This document shows, piece by piece, positions 7,646 through 15,552 of a stretch of 64,000 bases of DNA. The stretch's first letter is position 1; the number at the start of each line of letters is the position of its first letter. The notes beneath the pieces were generated by a model. That model did no database searches and was not told the origin of the DNA. It was given only the letters and a program-made list of their open reading frames with translations. A program made the translations under genes and the position numbers. The stretch is taken from assembly GCA_016208015.1 (NCBI GenBank), contig JACQYW010000008.1, positions 291,296 to 355,295 of the forward strand. The letters run 5' to 3'. Source of the stretch: Nitrosomonadales bacterium. GTDB lineage: Bacteria; Pseudomonadota; Gammaproteobacteria; Burkholderiales; Gallionellaceae.

Positions 7646-9166
7646 GTGAATGACGAGACATACCTGAAGGTAGGCGAGGAAATGAACGAGCACACGACAA
7701 CGCGATTCGCCCGAACAATGGATTTTTCCACCACTCGCATCGCCTTCGCCTCATTTATCGGCACCGCCATCGAGTTCTACGATTTCTACATCTACGGTCT
7801 CGCGGTGGCGATGGTGATCGGGCCAATCTTCTTTCCCAACAGCGACCCGGCGGTGCAGGCGCTGAATGCCTTCCTCACTTTCGGCATCGCCTTCCTCGCG
7901 CGCCCCTTCGGCGCGCTGCTGTTCGGCCATTTCGGCGACCGCATCGGGCGCAAGACGACGCTGGTGGCGTCGCTGCTGGTGATGGGCATCTCCACCACGC
8001 TGATCGGCGTGTTGCCGAGTTATGAAGCCGTGGGCTGGGTCGCGCCTGCGCTGCTGTGCCTGCTGCGCTTCGGGCAGGGCATCGGACTCGGCGGCGAATG
8101 GGGCGGCGCGGCTTTGCTGGCGGCGGAGTATGCGCCAAAGGGCAAGCGCGGCTGGTTCGGGATGTTCCCGCAACTTGGGCCTCCTGTGGGTTTCCTGTTT
8201 GCGGTCGGCAGTTTTATGCTGCTGGCGAATACGCTCGACGATGCGGCGTTTCGCGACTGGGGATGGCGCATTCCGTTCCTTGCCAGTGCGGTGCTGGTGG
8301 TGATTGGGCTTTATGTGCGGCTGAAGCTGGAGGAGACGCCGGTGTTTTTGAAGGCGATGCAGGAACAAGAACTCCTTCCCCCTTGCAGGGGGAAGGCTGG
8401 GATGGGGGTAGAGTCGGTGAGTGGCACGGATTCTACCCCCACCCTAACCCTCCCTGATGGAACTACTAGCCATTCGACTAGGCCGTCAAACAACGACGGC
8501 CAAGTCGCTGGTTACCTGCATGGGGGAGGGAATGCAGGTTCCATACGAACGGATGTTAAGAAGATTCCTCTGGCGCAACTCTTCGCCCACCACACCAAGC
8601 CGCTGGTGCTGGGCGCACTGCTGATGGTGGTGTGCTACGCGCTGTTCTATCTCACCACGGTGTTCAGCCTGAGCTATGGTGTATCCAAGCTCGGCATCGC
8701 GCGCCCCGATTTCCTCGGCATGTTGTGCATCGCGGTCATCTTCATGGCGGCAGCTACACCGCTTGCTGCAACCGCAGGCGACCGTTTTGGCCGCCGTCCG
8801 GTGCTGATCGTCGCGGGCAGCGCGGCATTGCTCTCCGGTTTCCTGATGGAGCCGATGCTGAACAGCGGCTCGATGGTGCAGATCACCGCGTTCCTTTCGC
8901 TCGAACTGTTCCTGATGGGGGCGACGTTTGCACCGATGGGGGCGCTGTTGCCGGAGTTGTTTCCGACGGCTGTGCGTTATACCGGTGCGGGTGCAGCCTA
9001 TAACCTGGGCGGAATCCTTGGGGCGTCGCTGGCACCCTACATTGCGCAACAACTGGTGCAACACGGCGGATTGAGCTGGGTGGGCGGGTATATCTCGGTG
9101 GCGGCGGCGATCAGTGTGGTGGCGGCGTTGCTGGTGCATGAGACGCGGGACACGGAGTTGGCATGA
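7646..9166 (+). CDS. MFS transporter, metabolite:H+ symporter type, with in-frame repeat insertion
   Basis: 506 residues. I chose the GTG at 7646 because AGGAG lies 7 nt upstream (7634-7638); ATG 7682 is an alternative. Twelve helices are visible. FGHFGDRIGRKTTL between helices 2 and 3 is the MFS signature, and the N-terminus (FIGTAIEFYDFYIYGLA) is typical of the MHS subfamily (shikimate, proline/betaine, citrate or alpha-ketoglutarate symporters). The central cytoplasmic loop between helices 6 and 7 is enlarged by about 54 residues of low-complexity sequence, encoded by a composite repeat (8372-8532) that itself carries a 60-nt hairpin element. The frame stays open, so the protein may still be made. 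The substrate cannot be assigned. Confidence 0.85.
   Translation: MNDETYLKVGEEMNEHTTTRFARTMDFSTTRIAFASFIGTAIEFYDFYIYGLAVAMVIGPIFFPNSDPAVQALNAFLTFGIAFLARPFGALLFGHFGDRIGRKTTLVASLLVMGISTTLIGVLPSYEAVGWVAPALLCLLRFGQGIGLGGEWGGAALLAAEYAPKGKRGWFGMFPQLGPPVGFLFAVGSFMLLANTLDDAAFRDWGWRIPFLASAVLVVIGLYVRLKLEETPVFLKAMQEQELLPPCRGKAGMGVESVSGTDSTPTLTLPDGTTSHSTRPSNNDGQVAGYLHGGGNAGSIRTDVKKIPLAQLFAHHTKPLVLGALLMVVCYALFYLTTVFSLSYGVSKLGIARPDFLGMLCIAVIFMAAATPLAATAGDRFGRRPVLIVAGSAALLSGFLMEPMLNSGSMVQITAFLSLELFLMGATFAPMGALLPELFPTAVRYTGAGAAYNLGGILGASLAPYIAQQLVQHGGLSWVGGYISVAAAISVVAALLVHETRDTELA
8372..8532. repeat. Composite MITE-like repeat inside the MFS gene
   Basis: There are three nested palindromes: a left hairpin (CTTCCCCC...GGGGGAAG, 8376-8395), a wide inverted repeat (GGGGGTAGA near 8404 against TCTACCCCC at 8432-8440), and a right hairpin with arms CCCTCCC (8448-8454) and GGGGGAGGG (8522-8530). 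The last is split by a 60-nt hairpin insertion. The reading frame continues through all of it. Confidence 0.75.
8457..8516 (+). mobile_element. 60-nt hairpin element, copy 1
   Basis: The element starts ATGGAACTACTAGCC and ends GTCGCTGGTTACC. It folds into one imperfect hairpin: a basal stem of about 12 bp with a mismatch or bulged T (TAGCCA..CGACT against AGTCG..TGGTTA), then an apical 7-bp stem GGCCGTC/GACGGCC with loop AAACAAC. It is inserted in the tip of a host palindrome after CCTG. A second copy of exactly the same length is at 52681-52740, inverted. No transposase is nearby, so any mobility would be driven in trans. Confidence 0.7.
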
Positions 9167-9177
9167 AACCACTCGCC

Positions 9178-9302
9178 CGTCATTCCGGCGCAGGCCGGAA
9201 TCCAGTCGAAATAAAATCCTCGCGTAGCGAGACGACATCTGGGCTTGTCCGCTGCGCGGGCCTTTTGTTCTTGCTGGATTCCGGCCTGCGCCGGAATGAC
9301 GG
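9178..9302. repeat. REP-like inverted-repeat pair between the MFS gene and miaA
   Basis: Units 9178-9205 (CGTCATTCCGGCGCAGGCCG...) and 9274-9302 (inverted) flank a 68-nt spacer that has small hairpins of its own (CTCGCGTAGCGAG, CCGCTGCGCGG). Same family as the repeats at 6013, 19726 and 52668. Confidence 0.85.
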
Positions 9303-9311
9303 GGTATTGAA

Positions 9312-10241
9312 ATGAGTGCGCTCCCCCCCGCCATCTTCCTCATGGGCCCCACCGCCAGCGGTAAGACGGGTGTCGCAGTGGAACTGGTACAGCATCTTCC
9401 GGTAGAGCTCATCAGCGTCGATTCCGCGCTGGTGTTCCGCGACATGGACATCGGCACCGCCAAGCCGGATGCCGCCACCCTCGCCCGCGCACCGCACCAT
9501 CTCATCGACATCATCGCCCCCACCGAAGCCTATTCCGCCGCGGCCTTTCGCCGCGATGCACTGCGATTGATGGCGGACATCACCGCGCGCGGCAAGATAC
9601 CTTTGCTGGTGGGCGGCACGATGCTGTATTTCAAGGCGCTGCGCGAAGGATTGAGCCCGTTGCCGCAAGCCGATGCAGAGGTACGAGCGAGGCTGGACGC
9701 AATCATCGCGCAGCACGGCATCGAACACTTGCACGCCGAACTCGCCAGGGTGGATGCCGAGACCGCCGCACGCCTGCACGCAACCGACACACAACGCATC
9801 CAGCGCGCGATGGAGATCTATCTCGTCTCGGGCAGACCGATGTCTGAACTCATCCAGCAGCAGGAGCAGGATGAGCTGCCTTACCGCGTCCTGCCCATCG
9901 CGCTCATCCCTTCCGACCGCGCCGTGCTGCACCAGCGCATCGCGGTGCGCTTCGAGCAGATGCTGAAGCAGGGATTGCTGGACGAGTTGCGCGGGCTGCG
10001 CGAAAAATACCCTCTGCACCGCGAGATGACTTCGATGCGCTGCGTCGGTTACCGCCAGGCGTGGGAATACATGGAAAGCGAGATCGACGAAGCCGGGTTG
10101 CTGGAAAAAGGCATCGCCGCCACGCGGCAGTTGGCGAAACGCCAGCTCACCTGGCTGCGCGGCATGCCGGACAATATCGAACTGGATTGCCTTGCGCCCG
10201 ATCTGTATGCGCGCTTATCCGCGAGCGTCGGTCAGTTCTGA
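9312..10241 (+). CDS. miaA: tRNA dimethylallyltransferase MiaA
   Basis: 309 residues, normal for MiaA. It transfers the dimethylallyl group from DMAPP to N6 of A37 in tRNAs reading UNN codons. Visible motifs are the P-loop GPTASGKT (about residues 12-19), [19 protein letters not shown] in place of the usual [31 protein letters not shown], and the late [16 protein letters not shown] with its conserved RxVGYRQ. It lies 10 nt after a REP-like pair, so it may not be co-transcribed with mutL even though mutL-miaA adjacency is common in proteobacteria. Confidence 0.96.
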   Translation: MSALPPAIFLMGPTASGKTGVAVELVQHLPVELISVDSALVFRDMDIGTAKPDAATLARAPHHLIDIIAPTEAYSAAAFRRDALRLMADITARGKIPLLVGGTMLYFKALREGLSPLPQADAEVRARLDAIIAQHGIEHLHAELARVDAETAARLHATDTQRIQRAMEIYLVSGRPMSELIQQQEQDELPYRVLPIALIPSDRAVLHQRIAVRFEQMLKQGLLDELRGLREKYPLHREMTSMRCVGYRQAWEYMESEIDEAGLLEKGIAATRQLAKRQLTWLRGMPDNIELDCLAPDLYARLSASVGQF

Positions 10242-10244
10242 ACT

Positions 10245-10694
10245 TCAAGCGGGATTAACGCGACCAAGGCCCGTGCGCTGCGCGTAGTCGCGATATTTCA
10301 TGTCTTCTGCCAGAAGGTGTTCGATCAGCGCTTCCTTGACCTTAAGACCAGCCTCGATCCACTCGTATTCCATCCCGCCGCGTTCGAAGCGTGTCATGAT
10401 GCCGTGCAAGGCGAGCGTGATCTGCGCATGTTTCATCGCATGTTCGCTCGCCTCCGGATAGCCCCATTCCCTGAACAATTCCTCCTCGTGGGCAAAGTGC
10501 GCTGCGGCATCTTCCAGGATCGATTGCATGCGATTCTTGATCACAGCCAGATCCAGACGTCCGATGATGGCTTCGTTCAATTCGTTGACGAGTCCGATAA
10601 AGCGCTGGTGTTCGACATCGATCTCCGGAATGCCCACGCTCAACGCATCGCTCCACTCCAGCCGCCAGGGCGATGAATCAACCCGGGAGGACAT
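10245..10694 (-). CDS. Bacteriohemerythrin
   Basis: 149 residues from ATG 10694; longer in-frame starts lie in the preceding gene. The diiron ligand pattern of bacteriohemerythrins is complete: EHQ near residue 28, HFAHEEE near 65-71, HAMKHAQ near 83-89 and HLLAEDMKY near 126-134. The family binds O2 reversibly and serves as O2 carrier, store or sensor. The start overlaps the 3' end of the PAS-GAF-HD-GYP gene by 17 nt, so the two are translated from one message. This suggests the hemerythrin belongs to the same oxygen or redox response (inference). Confidence 0.9.
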   Translation of the reverse strand: MSSRVDSSPWRLEWSDALSVGIPEIDVEHQRFIGLVNELNEAIIGRLDLAVIKNRMQSILEDAAAHFAHEEELFREWGYPEASEHAMKHAQITLALHGIMTRFERGGMEYEWIEAGLKVKEALIEHLLAEDMKYRDYAQRTGLGRVNPA

Positions 10695-12729
10695 ATTCCC
10701 GCTCCCTGAACAGTGCCACACACGCATCCACCACTTTCTCATCGTAACGCGTGCCGCGTGAACGGGTGATCTCCTCCAGCGCGGCATCGACACCCAGGCC
10801 CGGACGATAAGGACGATGCGAAGACATCGCCTCGACCACATCCGCCACGATCAGGATACGCGCCCCCAGCAATATGCCTTCGCCCTTCAACTCCTGCGGG
10901 TAGCCCGACCCGTCCATGCGCTCATGGTGCTGCAACACCATCTCCGCGATCGGCCATGAGAAATCGACGCCCTTCAGGATGTCATAACCCGCCTGGGGAT
11001 GCATCTTGATCAGGCTGTATTCGATTTCGTTGAGTCTCCCCGGCTTGCTCAATATCTCCGCCGGGATGCGTATCTTGCCAAGGTCGTGCACCAATCCGGC
11101 CAGATGGATCGCTTGTACTTCCTCCTCCGCCAATCCCATCTGGCGCGCGATCTCTTTCGCCAGTGCCGCGACCCGCGCCTGATGGCCAGAGGTGTAAGGG
11201 TCGCGCATTTCGACGATGCTGGCGATGGCTTCCACGGTCTGCAGCATGTTCTTCTGCAAACGTTGTTCATGCTCCCGATGTGCCTCCTTGATGCGCAGGG
11301 TGAGGATGCCGAAAGCAAGATCACCCGACATTTCTTCCAGCAGCTTCACCTCATCCATATCGAAGACATTCATCTTGTCGTCAAAGAGGACCAGAACGCC
11401 GAACGCATGCTTGGCGTTCATCAGTGGCAAGGCGATGCAGGATGCGTATCCGTATTGCCGGGCATTCTCGTGCCATGACTCCAATTCAGGATCAGACAGG
11501 ATGTCCTGCACCACACGGGTCGTTCCGCTGATGATGGCGCGCCCGGCGGGACAGGATGCATGCCTTGCCTCATTCCACGTCAGCGGCGACGGGTTCGGCC
11601 ATCCCTTTTCGAAACCGGACAGCGCCATCTGTTCTATCGTCTTGTCGGCATCGTGGCGGGCGAAACCTATCCAGGCCAGCCGATAGCCGCCGACCAGCAC
11701 AGCGACATCGCACATCTCATGCAACAACTGACCTTCTTCGACCGCATGGATCAGCGCCTGGTTGCCCGCGCTGATCGTCAGTAACGCGCGATTGGAGCGT
11801 TGCAGGACTATCTCATGTTGCTTGCGTTCGGTGATGTCCTGCACCGTCCCGATGGAACGTGTGGGCTTATCGTCTGTTCCATAAACTGTCCTGCAAATCT
11901 CGCGGACGTACTTTACACGCCCGTCCTTCATCAACAGCCGGTGAGTAATATCGTAAGCAGCCCGCTCCCGCACCGAATCGCCATAAGACTGGTTGACGAA
12001 ATCTCTGTCATCGGGATGGATCGCATTCAGAAAAGCGTCATACGAAGCGCCAAACTGCATCGGATCAATCTCGAAAATACGGTATATCTCGTCTGACCAG
12101 ACCAGCTCGTTGTTGCACAAGTCGAGCTCCCAACTGCCAATTTGTGCAAGGTGTTGCGCTTCGCTTAGGCGGGCTTCGCTCTCGAGCAACCTGCTCCCCA
12201 TCTTTTTTCGTTCAGTCACATCTTCCAGACTATGCACACTGTAGGAATATTCACCCTGCTCGTCATGCACCGTATAGGCGCGCGAACGATAGACCACACC
12301 ATCGATCTTGACCTCCTCCTCCACCCCGTCCTCACCTTTTTCAACGGTCTGTCTACAGCCCGGCAAGGGCTCGCCGAACTTGGGAAATACCTCGTAATAG
12401 AGACGACCGATGATTTCCTTGAACGGGATAGCTGCGCAGCGCTGATAGGCGCGGTTGGCGCGCATGATGCGGAATTCCTTGTCATGCAGGAAGATCGGGT
12501 CACCCACCGCATCCAGCGCGGCCATCCACTCCCGGTGTGATTGTTCGATCCGCTTGCGCGCGTTGTCCAGGTCTTCCAGCATGAACAGCAGCGCGCTACG
12601 GCTTTCTTCAAGCTCCTGCGTGGCCGATTGCTGCCCTGTTTCACGGCTTTCAAGTTTGGCCTGCAATTCGGCAACGGTACGCTGTGCCGCCTGCAACTCT
12701 TGCCACAACTTTTCCGTTTTATCGCTCAT
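10678..12729 (-). CDS. PAS-PAS-GAF-HD-GYP cyclic-di-GMP phosphodiesterase
   Basis: 683 residues, without clear membrane helices. An N-terminal coiled coil (about 5-65) is followed by PAS 1 (about 65-170, ending SLEDVTERKK), PAS 2 with PAC (about 180-305, ending GTVQDITERK), GAF (about 320-475) and HD-GYP (about 490-680). The HD-GYP domain keeps GHQARVAALAKEIA, LVHDLGKIRIP, HHERMDGSGYP and ADVVEAMSSHRPYRP, so it should be an active c-di-GMP hydrolase. It starts 2 nt after the stop of the DUF3365 sensor gene and overlaps the hemerythrin gene. The likely output is turnover of c-di-GMP in response to redox or oxygen state. Confidence 0.92.
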   Translation of the reverse strand: MSDKTEKLWQELQAAQRTVAELQAKLESRETGQQSATQELEESRSALLFMLEDLDNARKRIEQSHREWMAALDAVGDPIFLHDKEFRIMRANRAYQRCAAIPFKEIIGRLYYEVFPKFGEPLPGCRQTVEKGEDGVEEEVKIDGVVYRSRAYTVHDEQGEYSYSVHSLEDVTERKKMGSRLLESEARLSEAQHLAQIGSWELDLCNNELVWSDEIYRIFEIDPMQFGASYDAFLNAIHPDDRDFVNQSYGDSVRERAAYDITHRLLMKDGRVKYVREICRTVYGTDDKPTRSIGTVQDITERKQHEIVLQRSNRALLTISAGNQALIHAVEEGQLLHEMCDVAVLVGGYRLAWIGFARHDADKTIEQMALSGFEKGWPNPSPLTWNEARHASCPAGRAIISGTTRVVQDILSDPELESWHENARQYGYASCIALPLMNAKHAFGVLVLFDDKMNVFDMDEVKLLEEMSGDLAFGILTLRIKEAHREHEQRLQKNMLQTVEAIASIVEMRDPYTSGHQARVAALAKEIARQMGLAEEEVQAIHLAGLVHDLGKIRIPAEILSKPGRLNEIEYSLIKMHPQAGYDILKGVDFSWPIAEMVLQHHERMDGSGYPQELKGEGILLGARILIVADVVEAMSSHRPYRPGLGVDAALEEITRSRGTRYDEKVVDACVALFREREYVLPG

Positions 12730-12731
12730 GG

Positions 12732-13625
12732 CTATGCACTGTCATGCCGGCCAGAAGCCAGCTGGTTGCGCAATGCAGCATTCTCTTCCGCAAGTTCCTT
12801 CATGCGCAGTTCGCGCCCGACGGTGAGTTTCTGGAAGCGCAGCAATTCGTCGAGCTGGTGTTGCAGTTTCTGTTGAGCCTGCTGCCGCTCGACAGACAAA
12901 CCGGAATCGCGCCTGTACGTAACACCAAGCGCCACCAGACCGATCAGCCAGGCAATGCCATGGGACAACATCAAACTGGTGCTGAACCCCCGGTCGCGCG
13001 CCAGATAGGGTGACAGAGACACTGCCGAACCGATGCCGCCGCGTATGTCGCCCACCTTATAGCCCTGCTGAGCATGACATTTCATGCAACCCTGCTCAAC
13101 GATGAATGGCAGCATCATTCTCAGATAAGGCTGCCCGTCGATCTGCTGCACTTCCGTCACTTCCTTGCCGCCCTGTTCGAAGGTGTGCAATACCTTCCTT
13201 TCCCATGAATCGGGGGCGTTGTTCGGATTGAGCGGTTTGAGACTGGTGATATGGCTCTTGGTACCGTAATCGCCCGGAAAGTCTTCCTGCATCTGACGCA
13301 ACATGTAAGCCGGGTTCATCAGGGTGAGCGCCTTGCCATTTTTGGTGATGACATCCCGTTCGGGCAGATCAAGATAAGGATTGGGTGGAGTGTGCTCGTC
13401 GGGATGGACGTAGACGCCGCCATGCGCTGATGCCCATTTACGGAAGCTCATATCCTTGCTGATATTCGAGCGGGCTGCGACTATGGCGGTATTCATCGTA
13501 TTCTGGCTTTTCAGGTGCAGATTCCATCCCAGCGACCCGCCCACCAACACGCTCCATATGAGTGCCAGTAGCCCATACCTTCGCGGCAGGGAAACCAGGA
13601 GGCAATCGAAATAACGGGCTTCCAT
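12732..13625 (-). CDS. DUF3365 (Tll0287-like) membrane haem sensor
   Basis: 297 residues. Helix 1 (about 17-35) and helix 2 (about 218-238) enclose a periplasmic domain with the DUF3365 pattern: FRKWASAHGGVYV, NPAYMLRQ, HITSLKPLNP and a single haem c motif CMKCH near residue 180. A cytoplasmic coiled coil (about 245-290) follows, with no enzymatic domain. The family is thought to sense redox or gas ligands through the haem. Only 2 nt separate it from the PAS-GAF-HD-GYP gene, so the sensor probably passes its signal to that protein. The Shine-Dalgarno at 13625 is weak (AGGTAGA). Confidence 0.85.
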   Translation of the reverse strand: MEARYFDCLLVSLPRRYGLLALIWSVLVGGSLGWNLHLKSQNTMNTAIVAARSNISKDMSFRKWASAHGGVYVHPDEHTPPNPYLDLPERDVITKNGKALTLMNPAYMLRQMQEDFPGDYGTKSHITSLKPLNPNNAPDSWERKVLHTFEQGGKEVTEVQQIDGQPYLRMMLPFIVEQGCMKCHAQQGYKVGDIRGGIGSAVSLSPYLARDRGFSTSLMLSHGIAWLIGLVALGVTYRRDSGLSVERQQAQQKLQHQLDELLRFQKLTVGRELRMKELAEENAALRNQLASGRHDSA

Positions 13626-13666
13626 TTTCTACCTGTGTGGCTATTTATATTTATTTTGTCTGCTTA

Positions 13667-14515
13667 TCAGTGCGGCTTGCTCAGGTCGCAGACGATACCC
13701 GCATCGGCACCGACCATCAGCATCACCTGTTCGGCAGGGGCGCGCAACAACACACCGATGTCCTTGTAGTCGTCCGGCAAGGCCGCATCGTCCCAGCCGT
13801 TGGCGGAGTGGCGCGCCAGATTGACCGCCAACGTGACGTTGCGCACGCGCGGCTTCGTGCTGTTGGCGCCGTCCATCAACGTCAGCAACAATTCCGGCAA
13901 CTCCCATTTTTCGACCAATGCCTTTTGCAGATCGGTCAACGCGAACCCGAGCACCTGTTCCTGCACGGAGCGGCTGCGCAGGGCCTTGTCCTGCTGCTGG
14001 ATGACGCGTATCCCCAGCATCTCCTGCGGCGCGAAACACCACATCAGCATCTCGGCCAGGTCGTGCAGCAAGGCGGCGATGCGCACTTCTTCGTAGTGCA
14101 GGTCGGAGAGGCGCACCGCCCAGTCGTAGGCATATTCGGAAGCGCGGTGCGAACGGTGTATCACATGCAGCAGTTGCACCATGCCGTCCATATGTCCGGT
14201 CATGACTTCCTGCACGGTTGGTGTGGCGGGGATCTTGTTGTAGAAGGCTTCGACGCCGAGCATGATCAGCGCCTGCTCGACCAGTGTGACTTCGCTGGTC
14301 TGGCTACGGCGTTTGTTCTGCTGGAGGTAACGCAGGAGTTTGACGGTCATCATCGGATCGACCGCGATGACGCTGGCGACGCTGCGCGCGCTCAGCCGGT
14401 TCTGGTCCTCGTGCAGGACGGCGAGATCGCGACCGGTCTGTTTCAGCACAGGGATGTCCGCCTGGGTCAGAAAGGCCACCCAGTGATCCAGTCCCTTCAA
14501 TTCCGGTCGTTGCAT
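13667..14515 (-). CDS. HDOD domain protein
   Basis: 282 residues, almost all one HDOD domain: LSARSVASVIAVDPMMTVKLLRYLQ near 45-65, ALIMLGVEAFYNKI near 80, and ALLHDLAEMLMWCFAP near 148. The HDOD fold lacks the full catalytic HD set and usually serves in signalling or stress responses. The start follows a strong GGGGGAAGG. It is the first gene of a run that continues into the DUF3365 sensor 41 nt downstream. The partner and ligand are unknown. Confidence 0.85.
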   Translation of the reverse strand: MQRPELKGLDHWVAFLTQADIPVLKQTGRDLAVLHEDQNRLSARSVASVIAVDPMMTVKLLRYLQQNKRRSQTSEVTLVEQALIMLGVEAFYNKIPATPTVQEVMTGHMDGMVQLLHVIHRSHRASEYAYDWAVRLSDLHYEEVRIAALLHDLAEMLMWCFAPQEMLGIRVIQQQDKALRSRSVQEQVLGFALTDLQKALVEKWELPELLLTLMDGANSTKPRVRNVTLAVNLARHSANGWDDAALPDDYKDIGVLLRAPAEQVMLMVGADAGIVCDLSKPH

Positions 14516-14571
14516 ACCTTCCCCCCGATTTAGCGTCCACGTAGGGTATTACGGCATAACAGCAGCAACCT

Positions 14572-15468
14572 TTAGCCCTGTACCGCCAATGTACCGCTGC
14601 GGCCTTCGACTGTGCCGGATTTGATCTCATGCAACGGCAGATCGGCTGGCTTGAAACCTTGCAGGTATTCGCGCATGGAGACCAGATCGTAACCCTGGTC
14701 GCGCCAACCCTTCAACAACGCTTCAAAGATGGGCATCCACTTCTGCCCTTCCAATTCGGCGTGCAAAGTGTAGACATGCCCGGTCTCGCAGGGCGTGCGG
14801 GTCATGTCCAACAGATGCTGGGCGACGTTCTCGACGGTGATGCCATCGCGGCCGATGAGTTCGTCCAGCGTGGGTAAGGTGGTGGGCAACTGCGGGCAGG
14901 CGATGATCTCGGCATCCCAGGTCGGAATGAACGGCTGCGTGCCGCGGGCATCGGAACTGTAGTCGAAACCCAGACTCTGCGTCAGGCGCAAGGCATAACG
15001 GTTGGTCTGCCAGCCTGCTGCCGCATGCGCTTTGGGCGCCACACCGAAGATCTCGGTGAAACGGTCCACCGCGCGCTGCATCTCACGCTGCGTCCACTTG
15101 GCGTCCTTGTATGCAACATGATCCTGCCAGCGGATATGGTCGTAACAATGGATGCCAACCTCGAAACCCGCATCACGCACCGAGCGCATGATGTCGGCAC
15201 AGTTGCGTCCGATGTCCGGCCCCGGCAACAGGGTGCCGTACATCAGCGTCTTGAAACCGTAATGTTCGAGCACGGAGGTGCGGGAGACCTTCTTCATGAA
15301 ACCGGGACGGAACACGCGCTTGATGGCGCGACCGGTATGGTCGGGTCCCAGGGAAAAATAGAAGCTCGCCCGGGCATGGTGGCGCTGCAGTGTCTCGACC
15401 AGACGCGGCACGCCTTCGCGGGTACCGCGATAGGTATCGACGTCGATCTTGAGGGCGATCTTTTTCAT
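14572..15468 (-). CDS. arnD: ArnD: 4-deoxy-4-formamido-L-arabinose-phosphoundecaprenol deformylase
   Basis: 298 residues, a NodB-type polysaccharide deacetylase. IDVDTYRGTREGVPRL at the N-terminus carries the catalytic Asp pair. RASFYFSLGPDHTGRAIKRVFRPGF, FEVGIHCYDHIRW (metal-binding His) and AAAGWQTN follow, as in ArnD. It deformylates undecaprenyl-P-Ara4FN on the cytoplasmic side of the inner membrane, an obligatory step before flipping and transfer to lipid A. It is last in the arn operon. The gap to the upstream gene (15469-15552) holds an inverted repeat that could attenuate arnD expression. Confidence 0.93.
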   Translation of the reverse strand: MKKIALKIDVDTYRGTREGVPRLVETLQRHHARASFYFSLGPDHTGRAIKRVFRPGFMKKVSRTSVLEHYGFKTLMYGTLLPGPDIGRNCADIMRSVRDAGFEVGIHCYDHIRWQDHVAYKDAKWTQREMQRAVDRFTEIFGVAPKAHAAAGWQTNRYALRLTQSLGFDYSSDARGTQPFIPTWDAEIIACPQLPTTLPTLDELIGRDGITVENVAQHLLDMTRTPCETGHVYTLHAELEGQKWMPIFEALLKGWRDQGYDLVSMREYLQGFKPADLPLHEIKSGTVEGRSGTLAVQG

Positions 15469-15473
15469 GAAGA

Positions 15474-15536
15474 CGAGTGCTGAGTTCTAAGTACTGAGTA
15501 CTGAGTTCGAAGACTGCGGTTTTTCCTCAGCACTCG
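15474..15536. repeat. Inverted repeat with AGTGCTGAGT tandem motifs
   Basis: CGAGTGCTGAG (15474-15484) is perfectly repeated in inverted form at 15526-15536. The sequence between contains degenerate direct repeats (AGTACTGAGTACTGAG). It fills the gap between arnA-decarboxylase and arnD. Confidence 0.7.
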
Positions 15537-15552
15537 TTACTCAGCACTGTCG

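Noticed and set aside
8457..8516. Reading the 60-nt hairpin element as an integron attC site
   Set aside because: The R'/R'' core sequences (RYYYAAC and GTTRRRY) are not in the right places, there is no cassette gene or integrase, and the insertion leaves no cassette structure.
9178..9302. REP-like pairs as a CRISPR array
   Set aside because: Units occur as inverted pairs at scattered loci, not as direct repeats with uniform spacers; no cas genes are present.
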